Below, one piece after another: positions 44,000 to 51,442 of a DNA stretch of 64,000 nt (position 1 is its first letter; each line of letters starts with the position of its first letter). The stretch is from a bacterium. GTDB lineage: Bacteria; Desulfobacterota; DSWW01. The notes under the pieces are model-generated. The model saw only the letters and a list, made by a program, of their open reading frames with translations, did not search any database and was not told where the DNA came from. Made by a program: the position numbers and the translations under genes. Where the stretch lies: contig JANQFG010000045.1 of NCBI GenBank assembly GCA_028277985.1, positions 62,001 through 126,000 on the forward strand. Reading direction: 5' to 3'.

Positions 44000-44995
44000 A
44001 TGCAGCCAGAGAACACAACAACGTTTCGTTCACAGCTCCACTACCCTCATGTGGCGTATGAGGAGAGGGTCTTCTCCCTCATCTTCGCGTGTGTTCTCCT
44101 GGTGGGCATTCTGGCTGCCCAGTACTTCCAGGGCATCCGTATCCAGAGGGATGTCCCGCTCCCCAAGCCCGAGGCGAAGAAGGTCGCAGAGATCATCCTG
44201 CGCGAACCCGCACCAAAGCCGGTAGTGAAGCCGAAGCCTCCGGAGCCCCCTCCCCCTCCACGCAAGCTGACCAAGCAGGAGAAGAAGAAGCTCAAGTCGC
44301 CTCCACCGCTGAGCGCCGTCGGCTCGCCCAAGGCGATCCCGAAGAAGAAGGTCGACGTGAAGAAGATGGTGGCCCGGAAGGGCCTTCTCGGAATGCTCTC
44401 GAAGGAGAGCAAGGATTCCACGCTGAGGGCCTATCATCCATCCAAGAAGAGGGATGTGTCCAAGGAACTCGACCAGGCGTTGAAGAACCTGAGCAACAAG
44501 GAGCGGAAAGAGAACCCTGACGAGGATTTCCTAGGGGTGGGCAACCTCCCTGAAGTCGCCAAGAAGGGTACGGACATCGGCTACATCCTGGACGCTGCAA
44601 AGATCGGAGAGGTCAGCGAAACGCAAGTGGAGTTCTACGGGGGCATCGAAGACCTTCCCGAGGAGATCGAGGAAGAGTTCGAGGAAGGAAAACAGGGTCG
44701 GGCCGCACACGAAATCCGCAAGGTGGTGGCCTCGTACCTGGGCGGGCTCCGCTACCTGTACAACAAGCAGCTTCGGAAGGATCCTTCCCTGAAAGGGAAG
44801 GCGACCGTGCGGTTCGAAATATCCCCTTCCGGACACATCACGGAAACGGTGCTGGTCTTCTCCTCCCTTGGATCCCCGCCGCTGGAAACCGCCATCCTGA
44901 GCAACATCCGGAAGTGGCGGTTCCCTCGCATCCCGGAGGAGAGGGGCCACGTGAAGGTCACCTACCCGTTCGTATTCCTGCCGCCTTCCTCCTGA
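44000..44995 (+). CDS. TonB-like energy-transducing protein with AgmX/PglI-type C-terminus
   Basis: This 331-residue protein has a short cytoplasmic start, one membrane anchor (RVFSLIFACVLLVGILAAQY), a Lys/Pro-rich periplasmic spacer (PKPPEPPPPPRKLTKQEKKK) and a charged helical middle. The C-terminal domain of ~95 residues is typical of TonB-C/AgmX-PglI proteins: IRKVVASYLGGLRYLYNKQL, then ATVRFEISPSGHITETVLVF, ILSNIRKWRFPRIPE and KVTYPFVF. Such proteins pass force from an ExbB-ExbD motor to outer-membrane or periplasmic partners. It closes the operon, with the next gene convergent. Confidence 0.88.
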   Translation: MQPENTTTFRSQLHYPHVAYEERVFSLIFACVLLVGILAAQYFQGIRIQRDVPLPKPEAKKVAEIILREPAPKPVVKPKPPEPPPPPRKLTKQEKKKLKSPPPLSAVGSPKAIPKKKVDVKKMVARKGLLGMLSKESKDSTLRAYHPSKKRDVSKELDQALKNLSNKERKENPDEDFLGVGNLPEVAKKGTDIGYILDAAKIGEVSETQVEFYGGIEDLPEEIEEEFEEGKQGRAAHEIRKVVASYLGGLRYLYNKQLRKDPSLKGKATVRFEISPSGHITETVLVFSSLGSPPLETAILSNIRKWRFPRIPEERGHVKVTYPFVFLPPSS

Positions 44996-45078
44996 AAGAT
45001 CTCTCCCAGCTTCTGCCCGTTCGCCTGACATCAACTCTAGAGCAAACCTTGCCCGGCTCCCCGGTCATGCATCCGTCT

Positions 45079-45957
45079 TCAGTTCAGGTCGATGACTTCA
45101 TCCATACGTCGTATGGTCTCTTCGATAAACGTCGGATCTTCGATTCTCAAGGTGATCGCCTTTTCTGGACACACGCTCATACACTTCCCGCATGCGCGGC
45201 ATTGATGTGTCTTGACCGCTTTCTCCTCTACAAGGGTCGCATCGAAGACACAAACCCCATCTGCACACTTACCGCAACCGGTGCAGGCATCCGCATCGAC
45301 TTCAACGAACACTCCGGGCATTCGGGTCGTCCTGCCGCCGATATCGTCCAAGGTGGAGGGGAGATTCCCCCAAATACAGCAACAGGGACAGCAACTGCAG
45401 ATCGTGAGCAATTTGTGCCCAGGCTTCGCATCCAGCCAGATGGTGTCGATCCGATTCTTTCCGATCAGATGGATCAGGCCCTTTTCCGACACCTGCCTCA
45501 CATGTGAAAGGGCTTCCTCCTTGCTCACCAATCGGCCCCATTTCGAGTTGATGCGAAGAACAGACTTGCCGAGAAAGATGCACCCGAAGTCTCGATCATA
45601 ATCCCGGCATTTGCTGGAGACCCTGCAGGGGCAGAAACTCATCAACCACCGGTACTCCGTGTTGGAAACGAAATACTCCAACACCTTGGAGGGGACCACC
45701 ATGTCCTCGGGGTGAGCGAGAGGCTCGTTTATCTCAACCCGTCTTCTCCCCGAGGGGGGAAACGTTCGTCTGCTTGATCCGTCATGCTCATGTCGGAGCA
45801 GCGCGCGATCGTCCAGGAGGTAAAAGGCTCGGTCTCCCTTGAAGAAGATCCAATCGACCCATTTCCCCAGAACAGGCCAGTGAGACAGCCTGGCCACGAA
45901 TCGAAAGTTCGGAATAACGACATACACAAGACGCAAGAACCAACTCGGTTTCGCCAC
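45079..45957 (-). CDS. Cysteine-rich ferredoxin-type protein beside a glycyl radical enzyme
   Basis: This 292-residue protein carries two 4Fe-4S ferredoxin motifs at its C-terminus (CTGCGKCADGVC and CRACGKCMSVCPEK). The central part holds further cysteine groups (FCPCRVSSKC, CSCCPCCC) that could bind additional metal. There is no radical SAM motif, so it is not the glycyl radical activase. It lies 62 bases after the glycyl radical gene in the same direction and presumably serves as its electron partner or as donor for an activase elsewhere. The family seems conserved in anaerobes, but I cannot name it. Confidence 0.8.
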   Translation of the reverse strand: MAKPSWFLRLVYVVIPNFRFVARLSHWPVLGKWVDWIFFKGDRAFYLLDDRALLRHEHDGSSRRTFPPSGRRRVEINEPLAHPEDMVVPSKVLEYFVSNTEYRWLMSFCPCRVSSKCRDYDRDFGCIFLGKSVLRINSKWGRLVSKEEALSHVRQVSEKGLIHLIGKNRIDTIWLDAKPGHKLLTICSCCPCCCIWGNLPSTLDDIGGRTTRMPGVFVEVDADACTGCGKCADGVCVFDATLVEEKAVKTHQCRACGKCMSVCPEKAITLRIEDPTFIEETIRRMDEVIDLN

Positions 45958-46019
45958 GATAGGTCGCCCTTCTTTTCACAGTATTGTTATGGAGAGTCAG
46001 GCATGGGCTCATTCACCTT

Positions 46020-48681
46020 TCATGCAGATGCACCCAGCTGTTGTTCCGTCCTTTGTATGATGTCCTGCTGGAGGCCGGGGGCCAGGTCGATGAAGTATGC
46101 GCTGTAGCCGGCCACTCGAACAATGAGGTCCCGATGCTGTTCCGGACGGGCCACCGCATCCTTGAGGGCCACCGAGTCCTGGCAGTTGAACTGGATGTGC
46201 CAATTGCCGAAACCAAGCCACGTGCGCAGGTAGTCCGCAAAGAGCTTCTTCTTCTCCCCTTGAAGAAAGACGGGGGATATCTTCTGGTTGCAGAGCTGGT
46301 TCCAGCTCTTGAGGGGATCCACCTTGGAGCAGGACTTGAGCACGGCGGTGGGTCCCTTGCGGTCCCGGCAGTGCATGGGTGAGAGCTGGCCGTCGGCCAC
46401 CGTCTCTCCTTTCATCCGACCGTCCGGCGTGGCTCCGCAGGTGAGCCCGCCCACGTAATAGCCGGCTGCAAGGGACGACTCGAGTTGAAGACCGTTGCCC
46501 CAGTGGTCCTTATGACTGTGCACCAGCGCCTGAGCCCGATGATAGAAATCTGCCAGGATGTTATCCACGTAATCGTCGTCGTTTCCGAACTTGGGAACTT
46601 GCAGGCATTTTCGCTGCACTGCCTCGTAGCCCTGCCAGTTGGCTGCGCACGCCTCGAGTAGTTCGTCCATGGATACCGATTTCTCATCGAAGACGAGCTT
46701 CTTCACAGCAGCAAGGCATTCGGCGCCGTTCACGCTGCCCAATGCTGAAGATCTCGCTGATGGATGCGTCACCGCGACGCGTGCCGTCCTTGCCCCTTGC
46801 CACACACGTCTCGGTGCAGGCCGAGGCGAAGGGTCGCGGCATCTGCTCTTCGTAGATCCTCTCCGCAATCTGGTAAGCGCGATTGGCCCGATCCACTTGA
46901 AACTCGATCTGCTTCATGTAGGCGTTGAAGAACTCCTCGTAGGTCGCAAATGTGCGCGGGTCCGGGGTGGGTGGGGCTACTTGCTCGCCCGTCTCCGGTT
47001 CCACTCCTTGATACATGACGTGCTCGAAGCATTTCACGAAATCCAGCACGGTGAAGATAAGGATGGAGGTGAGTGTGCCCTGGATGGTGACTTTGCCCTG
47101 GAATCCTCCTCCAACGCACGAGGTGGGGGCCCAGCCTCGCGCGATGCCCAGTCCCTTGTCCGCATCCCAAAGGCCCGCTTTCTTCAGGGTCCTGCGAAAC
47201 ATATCCCCGACCCTCCCACCGCCGGTATAGGCAGCGTAGGGCCACTCATCGTATGAGAACTCGATTCTTTCTCTCAGCGGTTCAGGCAGGTGGGACACCA
47301 GCTTCCTGACAAGGTTGTCCCCTTTCTTGACCAGGCCCAGGTGGGGTACACCCAGGTATTCCCCGGACTCGGGGTAGAGGAGCTCCACCGACTTGTTCAG
47401 ATGCCACTTCACACAGACATCGTTGTTGAACACCGCCGGCTGTCCCTGCCCGGTGGCGATGCAATCTACGGCCTTTTCGAGGAGTCCCGGGTCCAGCTTG
47501 TCGTGGTACAGGAGACATATGGCAGGCTGCGGGGTTCTGATATTGATCGTAGCGTCGAGCACGGCGCGAGAGAGCTCGTTCGAGGCATCGTTGCCGTTCT
47601 CATCCACTCCACCCACGGAGATATTCTGAAACTTGGTCCCGCCCGCCTGATAGATAGAGGTGGTTATGGGGTTGATCTGGCCCAGGTCGTCCAGCTTTAT
47701 CCAGAGGAACTCGAGCAGTTCGACGGCACGCGCATAGGTCAGCCCACCCTCCTGCCTGTCCTTCCCATAGAAAGGCCAGAGGATCTGGTCAAACCGCTGC
47801 CCTATACCTACGCTGTACCAGTTGATCTGCGCAGTCACCAGATGGCAGAAGAAGAAGGACTGGAGCGATTCGTGGAAGGTGCGGGGAGGATTCTCCGGCA
47901 CCCATGCGCAGACCTCCGCAACCCTGAGATACCCCTCCTTCGCCGCGCCCTTGGCGGAAGATGCCTTCTGCCAAGCCAATTCGGAATACCGACGCGCAAA
48001 GGCGATGACCGCTTTGATGCTTATCTCGGCTGCATCGTAGAATTCCTTCCTCTCCCCGTATTCCGGGTCGTCCTTCGATAGTCCTTCCCGGCGCGCGCAC
48101 ACATCCCCAAGGATTCCCTTCAATCCCTTCGGAAAGACCCAGTCTTTGAAGTCGAGGGTGAAGCAGCCAAGGGGCCAGAAGAGGGTGAACATGGCGGTAG
48201 ACTTGCTGGCCTCTATGTACTCCCTCAGGTCCTCAGGCAGAGAAGCGAGGATTCTGCCCTCAACATTCCTCTCGTGCCAAAAGGCGTGTACCTTGCGAAG
48301 CCTCTCCTTGTCTTCCTCGACAACGTTGTACCGAAAGGCATCGTCGAGCTCATCGTCAAGCCAACGGCACGAGATCTCGGGATACGTGGGAAGGCTGTGG
48401 GCATTGCTGGCGTAGTTGCCCACGATCTGCTCCCCCTCCAGGATGTAGATCGTCATGTTCCGCAGAAGATGATCCAGGGCCTTGGCCCGACGGATGATCC
48501 AGGGCTCTCCCTCGGTCTTCCGGTAGGATTCCGTGATCAGTTCCGCCCTCTCGATACAGACCTTCACATTCGGGTCGAGCTTGATCTTCACCGGCATGCT
48601 CACACAGGGTTGGTCGGAATCGGTGATCTGTACTGCCTTGGTGATCCGCTCCTCGTTCAGCTTCTTGGCTGTAAGACTCAT
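46020..48681 (-). pseudogene. Pyruvate-formate-lyase-like glycyl radical enzyme, single-base frameshift
   Basis: Two overlapping frames (48681 to 46684 and 46868 to 46020) encode the front and back of one glycyl radical enzyme. Family similarity leaves the first frame at FSIG and resumes in the second at SVNGAECLAAVKK. Deleting one C from the CCC at 46738-46740 joins them into a protein of 886 residues, normal for the family. The catalytic thiyl Cys is at about residue 522 (APTSCVGGGF) and the glycyl radical site is Gly858 in RVAGYSAYF. Position Cys+2 is Gly, not the Glu of dehydratases and decarboxylases, so the reaction is uncertain. No activase is adjacent. The start at 48681 follows GGGAGGGGG. 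The shift may be a sequencing error or a recent mutation. Confidence 0.85.
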
Positions 48682-48733
48682 GGTTCCCCCTCCCTCGGTC
48701 TCATTCGGTTCTTCAACCATCTCAATCCATAGC

Positions 48734-48748
48734 GGTCGACAATCGACC
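48734..48748. promoter_or_regulatory. GntR operator candidate, proximal copy
   Basis: GGTCGA-CAA-TCGACC is a perfect inverted repeat with 6-base arms, 53 bases before the glycyl radical enzyme ATG. It is identical over 16 bases (with the preceding C) to the copy at 48822-48837. Confidence 0.7.
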
Positions 48749-48819
48749 AAAAAGGAGCGCGCTCAAATCCCTTCATGCAGGGTGCCGGGCTCCTTGTGTC
48801 AGCGTCCTTGACACCGGAA

Positions 48820-48840
48820 AACGGTCGACAATCGACCGTT
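48820..48840. promoter_or_regulatory. GntR operator candidate, promoter-proximal copy
   Basis: AACGGTCGA-CAA-TCGACCGTT is a perfect inverted repeat with 9-base arms. It begins within a few bases of the predicted transcription start of the glycyl radical enzyme promoter, a position where a bound repressor would block transcription. Its centre is 89 bases from the centre of the proximal copy. Confidence 0.78.
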
Positions 48841-48847
48841 ATTCAAG

Positions 48848-48876
48848 AAATTAACCTTGGTTCGTCGAAATGTCAA
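48848..48876 (-). promoter_or_regulatory. Promoter of the glycyl radical enzyme operon
   Basis: On the minus strand a perfect TTGACA (48876-48871) and TAATTT (48853-48848) are spaced by 17 bases. The start of transcription would be near 48841, directly at the edge of the 9-base-arm palindrome. The leader would be about 160 bases and include both operator copies. Confidence 0.68.
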
Positions 48877-49152
48877 GCTTTTTTCTGCTCTAGGATGGTG
48901 CGACCCTGATCAACGATCCATGACTCCCGGACACCTCACCTCCTCGTACCGGAGAGAATTGCCCATAATCTCCGGTTCGAGAAGAACATTGACAGATACC
49001 GGGCGTGCACAGAACCGTCTCGCCGGAGTCTCCGGGTCCGGTCTTGACTCTTCCGGTCCTTTCCGGTTTGCTTCTCCCCAGGGAAGCACCCTTCTAGACA
49101 GGAACCAGGCCACAACCCGGGACAAAGACCTCAAATCAGAAAGCATCCAACC

Positions 49153-49815
49153 ATGGAGTTTCAAGCATCGGAGAACCTGGCCGAACAGATTGCCCTGTTT
49201 CTCAGCGACAAGATCGTACGATTCGAGCTAAAGCCCGGCGAGAGGATCGTGGAGGCGAAGCTGGCAAATGAGATGGGCGTAAGCCGTTCACCCGTGCGAG
49301 AGGCCTTGCGCATACTCGAGAAGAACCGGCTGGTAGAGCTCATACCTCGCCGCGGGGCACGCGTTACCGAGTTGACCGAATCCTATATCTTGAACCTGAG
49401 CGACATTATCAAAGAAATATTGGGCCTGGTAGCCTACAGGGGAGTGGAGAAGGGCAACAAGCGGGACTTCCGCTATCTGAGCGCCACCCTGAAAGACATG
49501 GAGGAAAGCGCCAAAGGGGACGACATCGCCGGATTCCAGGAAGGCGCCTTGCGTTTCGCGGTCTATTCCTGCAGGGCAGCGAAGAATCCTATGCTTGAAG
49601 AGGTCGTACTTTTTCTCTGGCCGGGCTTAAAAAGGCTCCAGTTCGCCGCCCTGACCCTTCAGAGGGGACACATGACCGAAAACCTGAGGTTCTACGAGGC
49701 GGCCAGGGATTATTATTCGGTTGGGGATGCTGCCGGCGCCTCCAGAGTCATCCGCGAACTGGTGGAACACGAAACGGAATATGCCCTGAAGAGGATAGGG
49801 GAATATCAGACCTGA
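49153..49815 (+). CDS. GntR family transcriptional regulator (FCD-like)
   Basis: This 220-residue protein has the GntR winged helix at residues 8-75 (LKPGERIVEAKLANEMGVSR, SPVREALRILEKNRLVELIP) and a helical C-terminal domain of the FCD type. The histidines and Asp that bind metal in standard FCD domains are mostly replaced (LRFAVYSCRAAKNP and ENLRFYEAARDYY in place of His-containing motifs). Effector binding may therefore differ. It is divergent from the glycyl radical enzyme operon, and the two palindromes between them are its likely targets. The ATG has only a weak ribosome-binding site. Confidence 0.88.
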   Translation: MEFQASENLAEQIALFLSDKIVRFELKPGERIVEAKLANEMGVSRSPVREALRILEKNRLVELIPRRGARVTELTESYILNLSDIIKEILGLVAYRGVEKGNKRDFRYLSATLKDMEESAKGDDIAGFQEGALRFAVYSCRAAKNPMLEEVVLFLWPGLKRLQFAALTLQRGHMTENLRFYEAARDYYSVGDAAGASRVIRELVEHETEYALKRIGEYQT

Positions 49816-49824
49816 CCCCTGCCC

Positions 49825-50019
49825 TTATCTCTTCTTCTTCGTCTTGCCCTTCGGTTCCAGGTCATCGATCTTGCGGCGAACGAGCTTGCCGGGGTGGCGC
49901 GGAAAATCCACGCGAAGGTAGATATTCTTCTGGAAGACCCTCTCCACGACCCCTTCCTTTTCCCCTTTACCAAAGGGAAAAGTGATTCGATCTCCGACTT
50001 TGACTTCTGTCGGGCTCAT
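49825..50019 (-). CDS. Small basic protein with a KOW/SH3-like fold, unknown function
   Basis: This 64-residue protein has a pattern of short beta strands (VKVGDRITFPFGKGEKEGVV, NIYLRVDFPRHPGKLVRRKI) like a small SH3/KOW barrel, ending in a Lys-rich tail. An excellent AGGGAGG ribosome-binding site precedes the ATG, supporting a real gene. It is convergent with the GntR gene and 37 bases downstream of the Wza-like gene. Nucleic-acid binding is plausible from charge, but no function is known to me. Confidence 0.75.
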   Translation of the reverse strand: MSPTEVKVGDRITFPFGKGEKEGVVERVFQKNIYLRVDFPRHPGKLVRRKIDDLEPKGKTKKKR

Positions 50020-50056
50020 TGTTTCCTCCCTGTTCTTTCTTTTCGGCCTGTCAGAG

Positions 50057-51178
50057 CTAGAATAGACGGCCGGTGAAGGTAAACATCTTGCCTACGAATT
50101 CATAGGTATACAAGAGCGTCCTGCGCAGCGTGGTCTGACGGACATAGATGATGTCGTCCGGCTGGAGGTAGAAATTCGGGGCTTCACCCCGCGAAACAGC
50201 CACCAGGTCTACCGGAATGATGTATTCGCCGTCCGCGGTCTTTCGCTTGACAACGCAATCCTTTTTCGAGGCTTCGATTTCCTGGAATCCCCGGGCCATG
50301 GCGATCCCCTCGAGCACCGTGGTCGGCTTTTTCAGGGCAAAGCTTCCCGGATCCCTCGCGAACCCGATGACGTGAAAACGCTTCGCCTCCGGCACGTTCA
50401 CGACGTCCCCGTTACCGACCAGCACGTTGAGGCTCAAGTCCCCCAGCTCCAGGAGCTCGTACAGATCGATGGAGATGACCTCTTTGCCTCCCAGATCGAA
50501 GGGCAGCCCATTCGTTGCGCGCCCCCCGTTCTCCGAGGTCGCTCCGTTGTCGGTTGAGATGGTAGGACGAATATCCCGGATTACATACACCACCTGGCCG
50601 GCCCGGGCATCCGGACCTCCTGCCAGGGAAAGGATATCCAGCAGGGTGGTCACGTTCCTGCGAATCGTGTAGGTCCCCGGATCCCGCACAGCTCCGACCA
50701 CGGCAACCCTTTTGCTCCGGAACTGCTGCACCACGACACTGACACGGGGATTCGGGATGATCTGCCACTCCTTGAGCCGCTTTTCGATCCTCGCCTTGAT
50801 CTCTTCCACGGTCAGGTTCATCACCCTCATGTCACCGATGACCGGCAGGCCGATCAGACCCGTCTCGGATACACGAAACTCTACACTCTTCGTCTCCTCT
50901 CTCAACTCCCACTCGAAGATGCTCACCTCCAGCACATCCTCGGGGCCAAGGCGGTAGTCCTCGTACAGCTCCGGAAGCCTCTGAAAGGTGCCCTGGGCCA
51001 GCCTGCGGCTCACCTCGTCGGTGTACGAAACCGGAGAGGTCACCATCGGCTCGGACAGGACAACCGGCTCCGAAGCGGCGCAGCCCCAGAGGACGGCCAT
51101 GACCAGCAGGCCGAGCCCGAGACCCGGATATCGAAGAGACCTGTTCAGGCCCCGTCCATCAGTCTTCGATCGTTTCAT
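50057..51178 (-). CDS. Wza-like polysaccharide export lipoprotein
   Basis: This 373-residue outer-membrane lipoprotein has a signal sequence ending in the lipobox LWGCAAS (Cys near residue 33). The Poly_export domain (YRLGPEDVLEVSIFEWELRE, SVVVQQFRSKRVAVVGAVRD) is followed by SLBB-type domains (RFHVIGFARDPGSFALKKPT). Such proteins form the export pore for capsular or exopolysaccharide. No Wzc kinase, flippase or glycosyltransferase is in the window, so the polysaccharide pathway must be encoded elsewhere. AGAGGG precedes the ATG. Confidence 0.9.
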   Translation of the reverse strand: MKRSKTDGRGLNRSLRYPGLGLGLLVMAVLWGCAASEPVVLSEPMVTSPVSYTDEVSRRLAQGTFQRLPELYEDYRLGPEDVLEVSIFEWELREETKSVEFRVSETGLIGLPVIGDMRVMNLTVEEIKARIEKRLKEWQIIPNPRVSVVVQQFRSKRVAVVGAVRDPGTYTIRRNVTTLLDILSLAGGPDARAGQVVYVIRDIRPTISTDNGATSENGGRATNGLPFDLGGKEVISIDLYELLELGDLSLNVLVGNGDVVNVPEAKRFHVIGFARDPGSFALKKPTTVLEGIAMARGFQEIEASKKDCVVKRKTADGEYIIPVDLVAVSRGEAPNFYLQPDDIIYVRQTTLRRTLLYTYEFVGKMFTFTGRLF

Positions 51179-51350
51179 GCTTCAACCCTCTTTCCTCTGC
51201 ATGGTGTGCAAATCGCGGACATTCCTGCCCTCCCTATGAAGCCTCCGAGAAGCTTTCACGCCACGAATCAAACCAGGCCGAGTCATTCTCTAACACAACG
51301 TGGAGGGGGATGCAAGGCCGAGGGGGCCGGTGCCGTTTTCGCTCATCTAT

Positions 51351-51379
51351 TTGGATTTGTTGTCGAAAAGTAATATAGT
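51351..51379 (+). promoter_or_regulatory. Promoter of the phosphatase-superfamily cassette
   Basis: TTGGAT (51351-51356) and TATAGT (51374-51379) are spaced by 17 bases in an AT-rich patch. Transcription from about 51386 would leave a 57-base leader before the ATG at 51443. The -35 matches consensus at four of six positions. Confidence 0.5.
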
Positions 51380-51442
51380 CGGCACAACGGCGAAAGAGAC
51401 CGCAGCACTGAAACAGAGCGCACAGAGGCGAGGCGGATCGCG

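Larger units (their letters stand above)
48682..49152. other. Divergent control region between glycyl radical enzyme and GntR genes
   Basis: This 471-base gap holds a strong minus-strand promoter, two copies of the palindrome GGTCGACAATCGACC and a separate inverted repeat GTGTCA-N7-TGACAC at 48796-48814. From 48900 to 49152 I see no further sites and no clear plus-strand promoter for the regulator gene. The translated frame of the enzyme could extend to 48750, but that would run through the first operator. Confidence 0.6.

Noticed and set aside
44996..45078. Terminator between the TonB-like gene and the ferredoxin gene
   Set aside because: No stem with a T-run could be found in the short convergent gap.
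45079..45957. Glycyl radical enzyme activase
   Set aside because: Despite two ferredoxin motifs, as in some activases, there is no Cys-x3-Cys-x2-Cys radical SAM motif.
48796..48814. GTGTCA-N7-TGACAC inverted repeat as a further regulator site
   Set aside because: It is a clean repeat, but single, short, and inside the leader of the glycyl radical enzyme; it overlaps a TTGACA that has no partner -10. Recorded in the spacer entry only.
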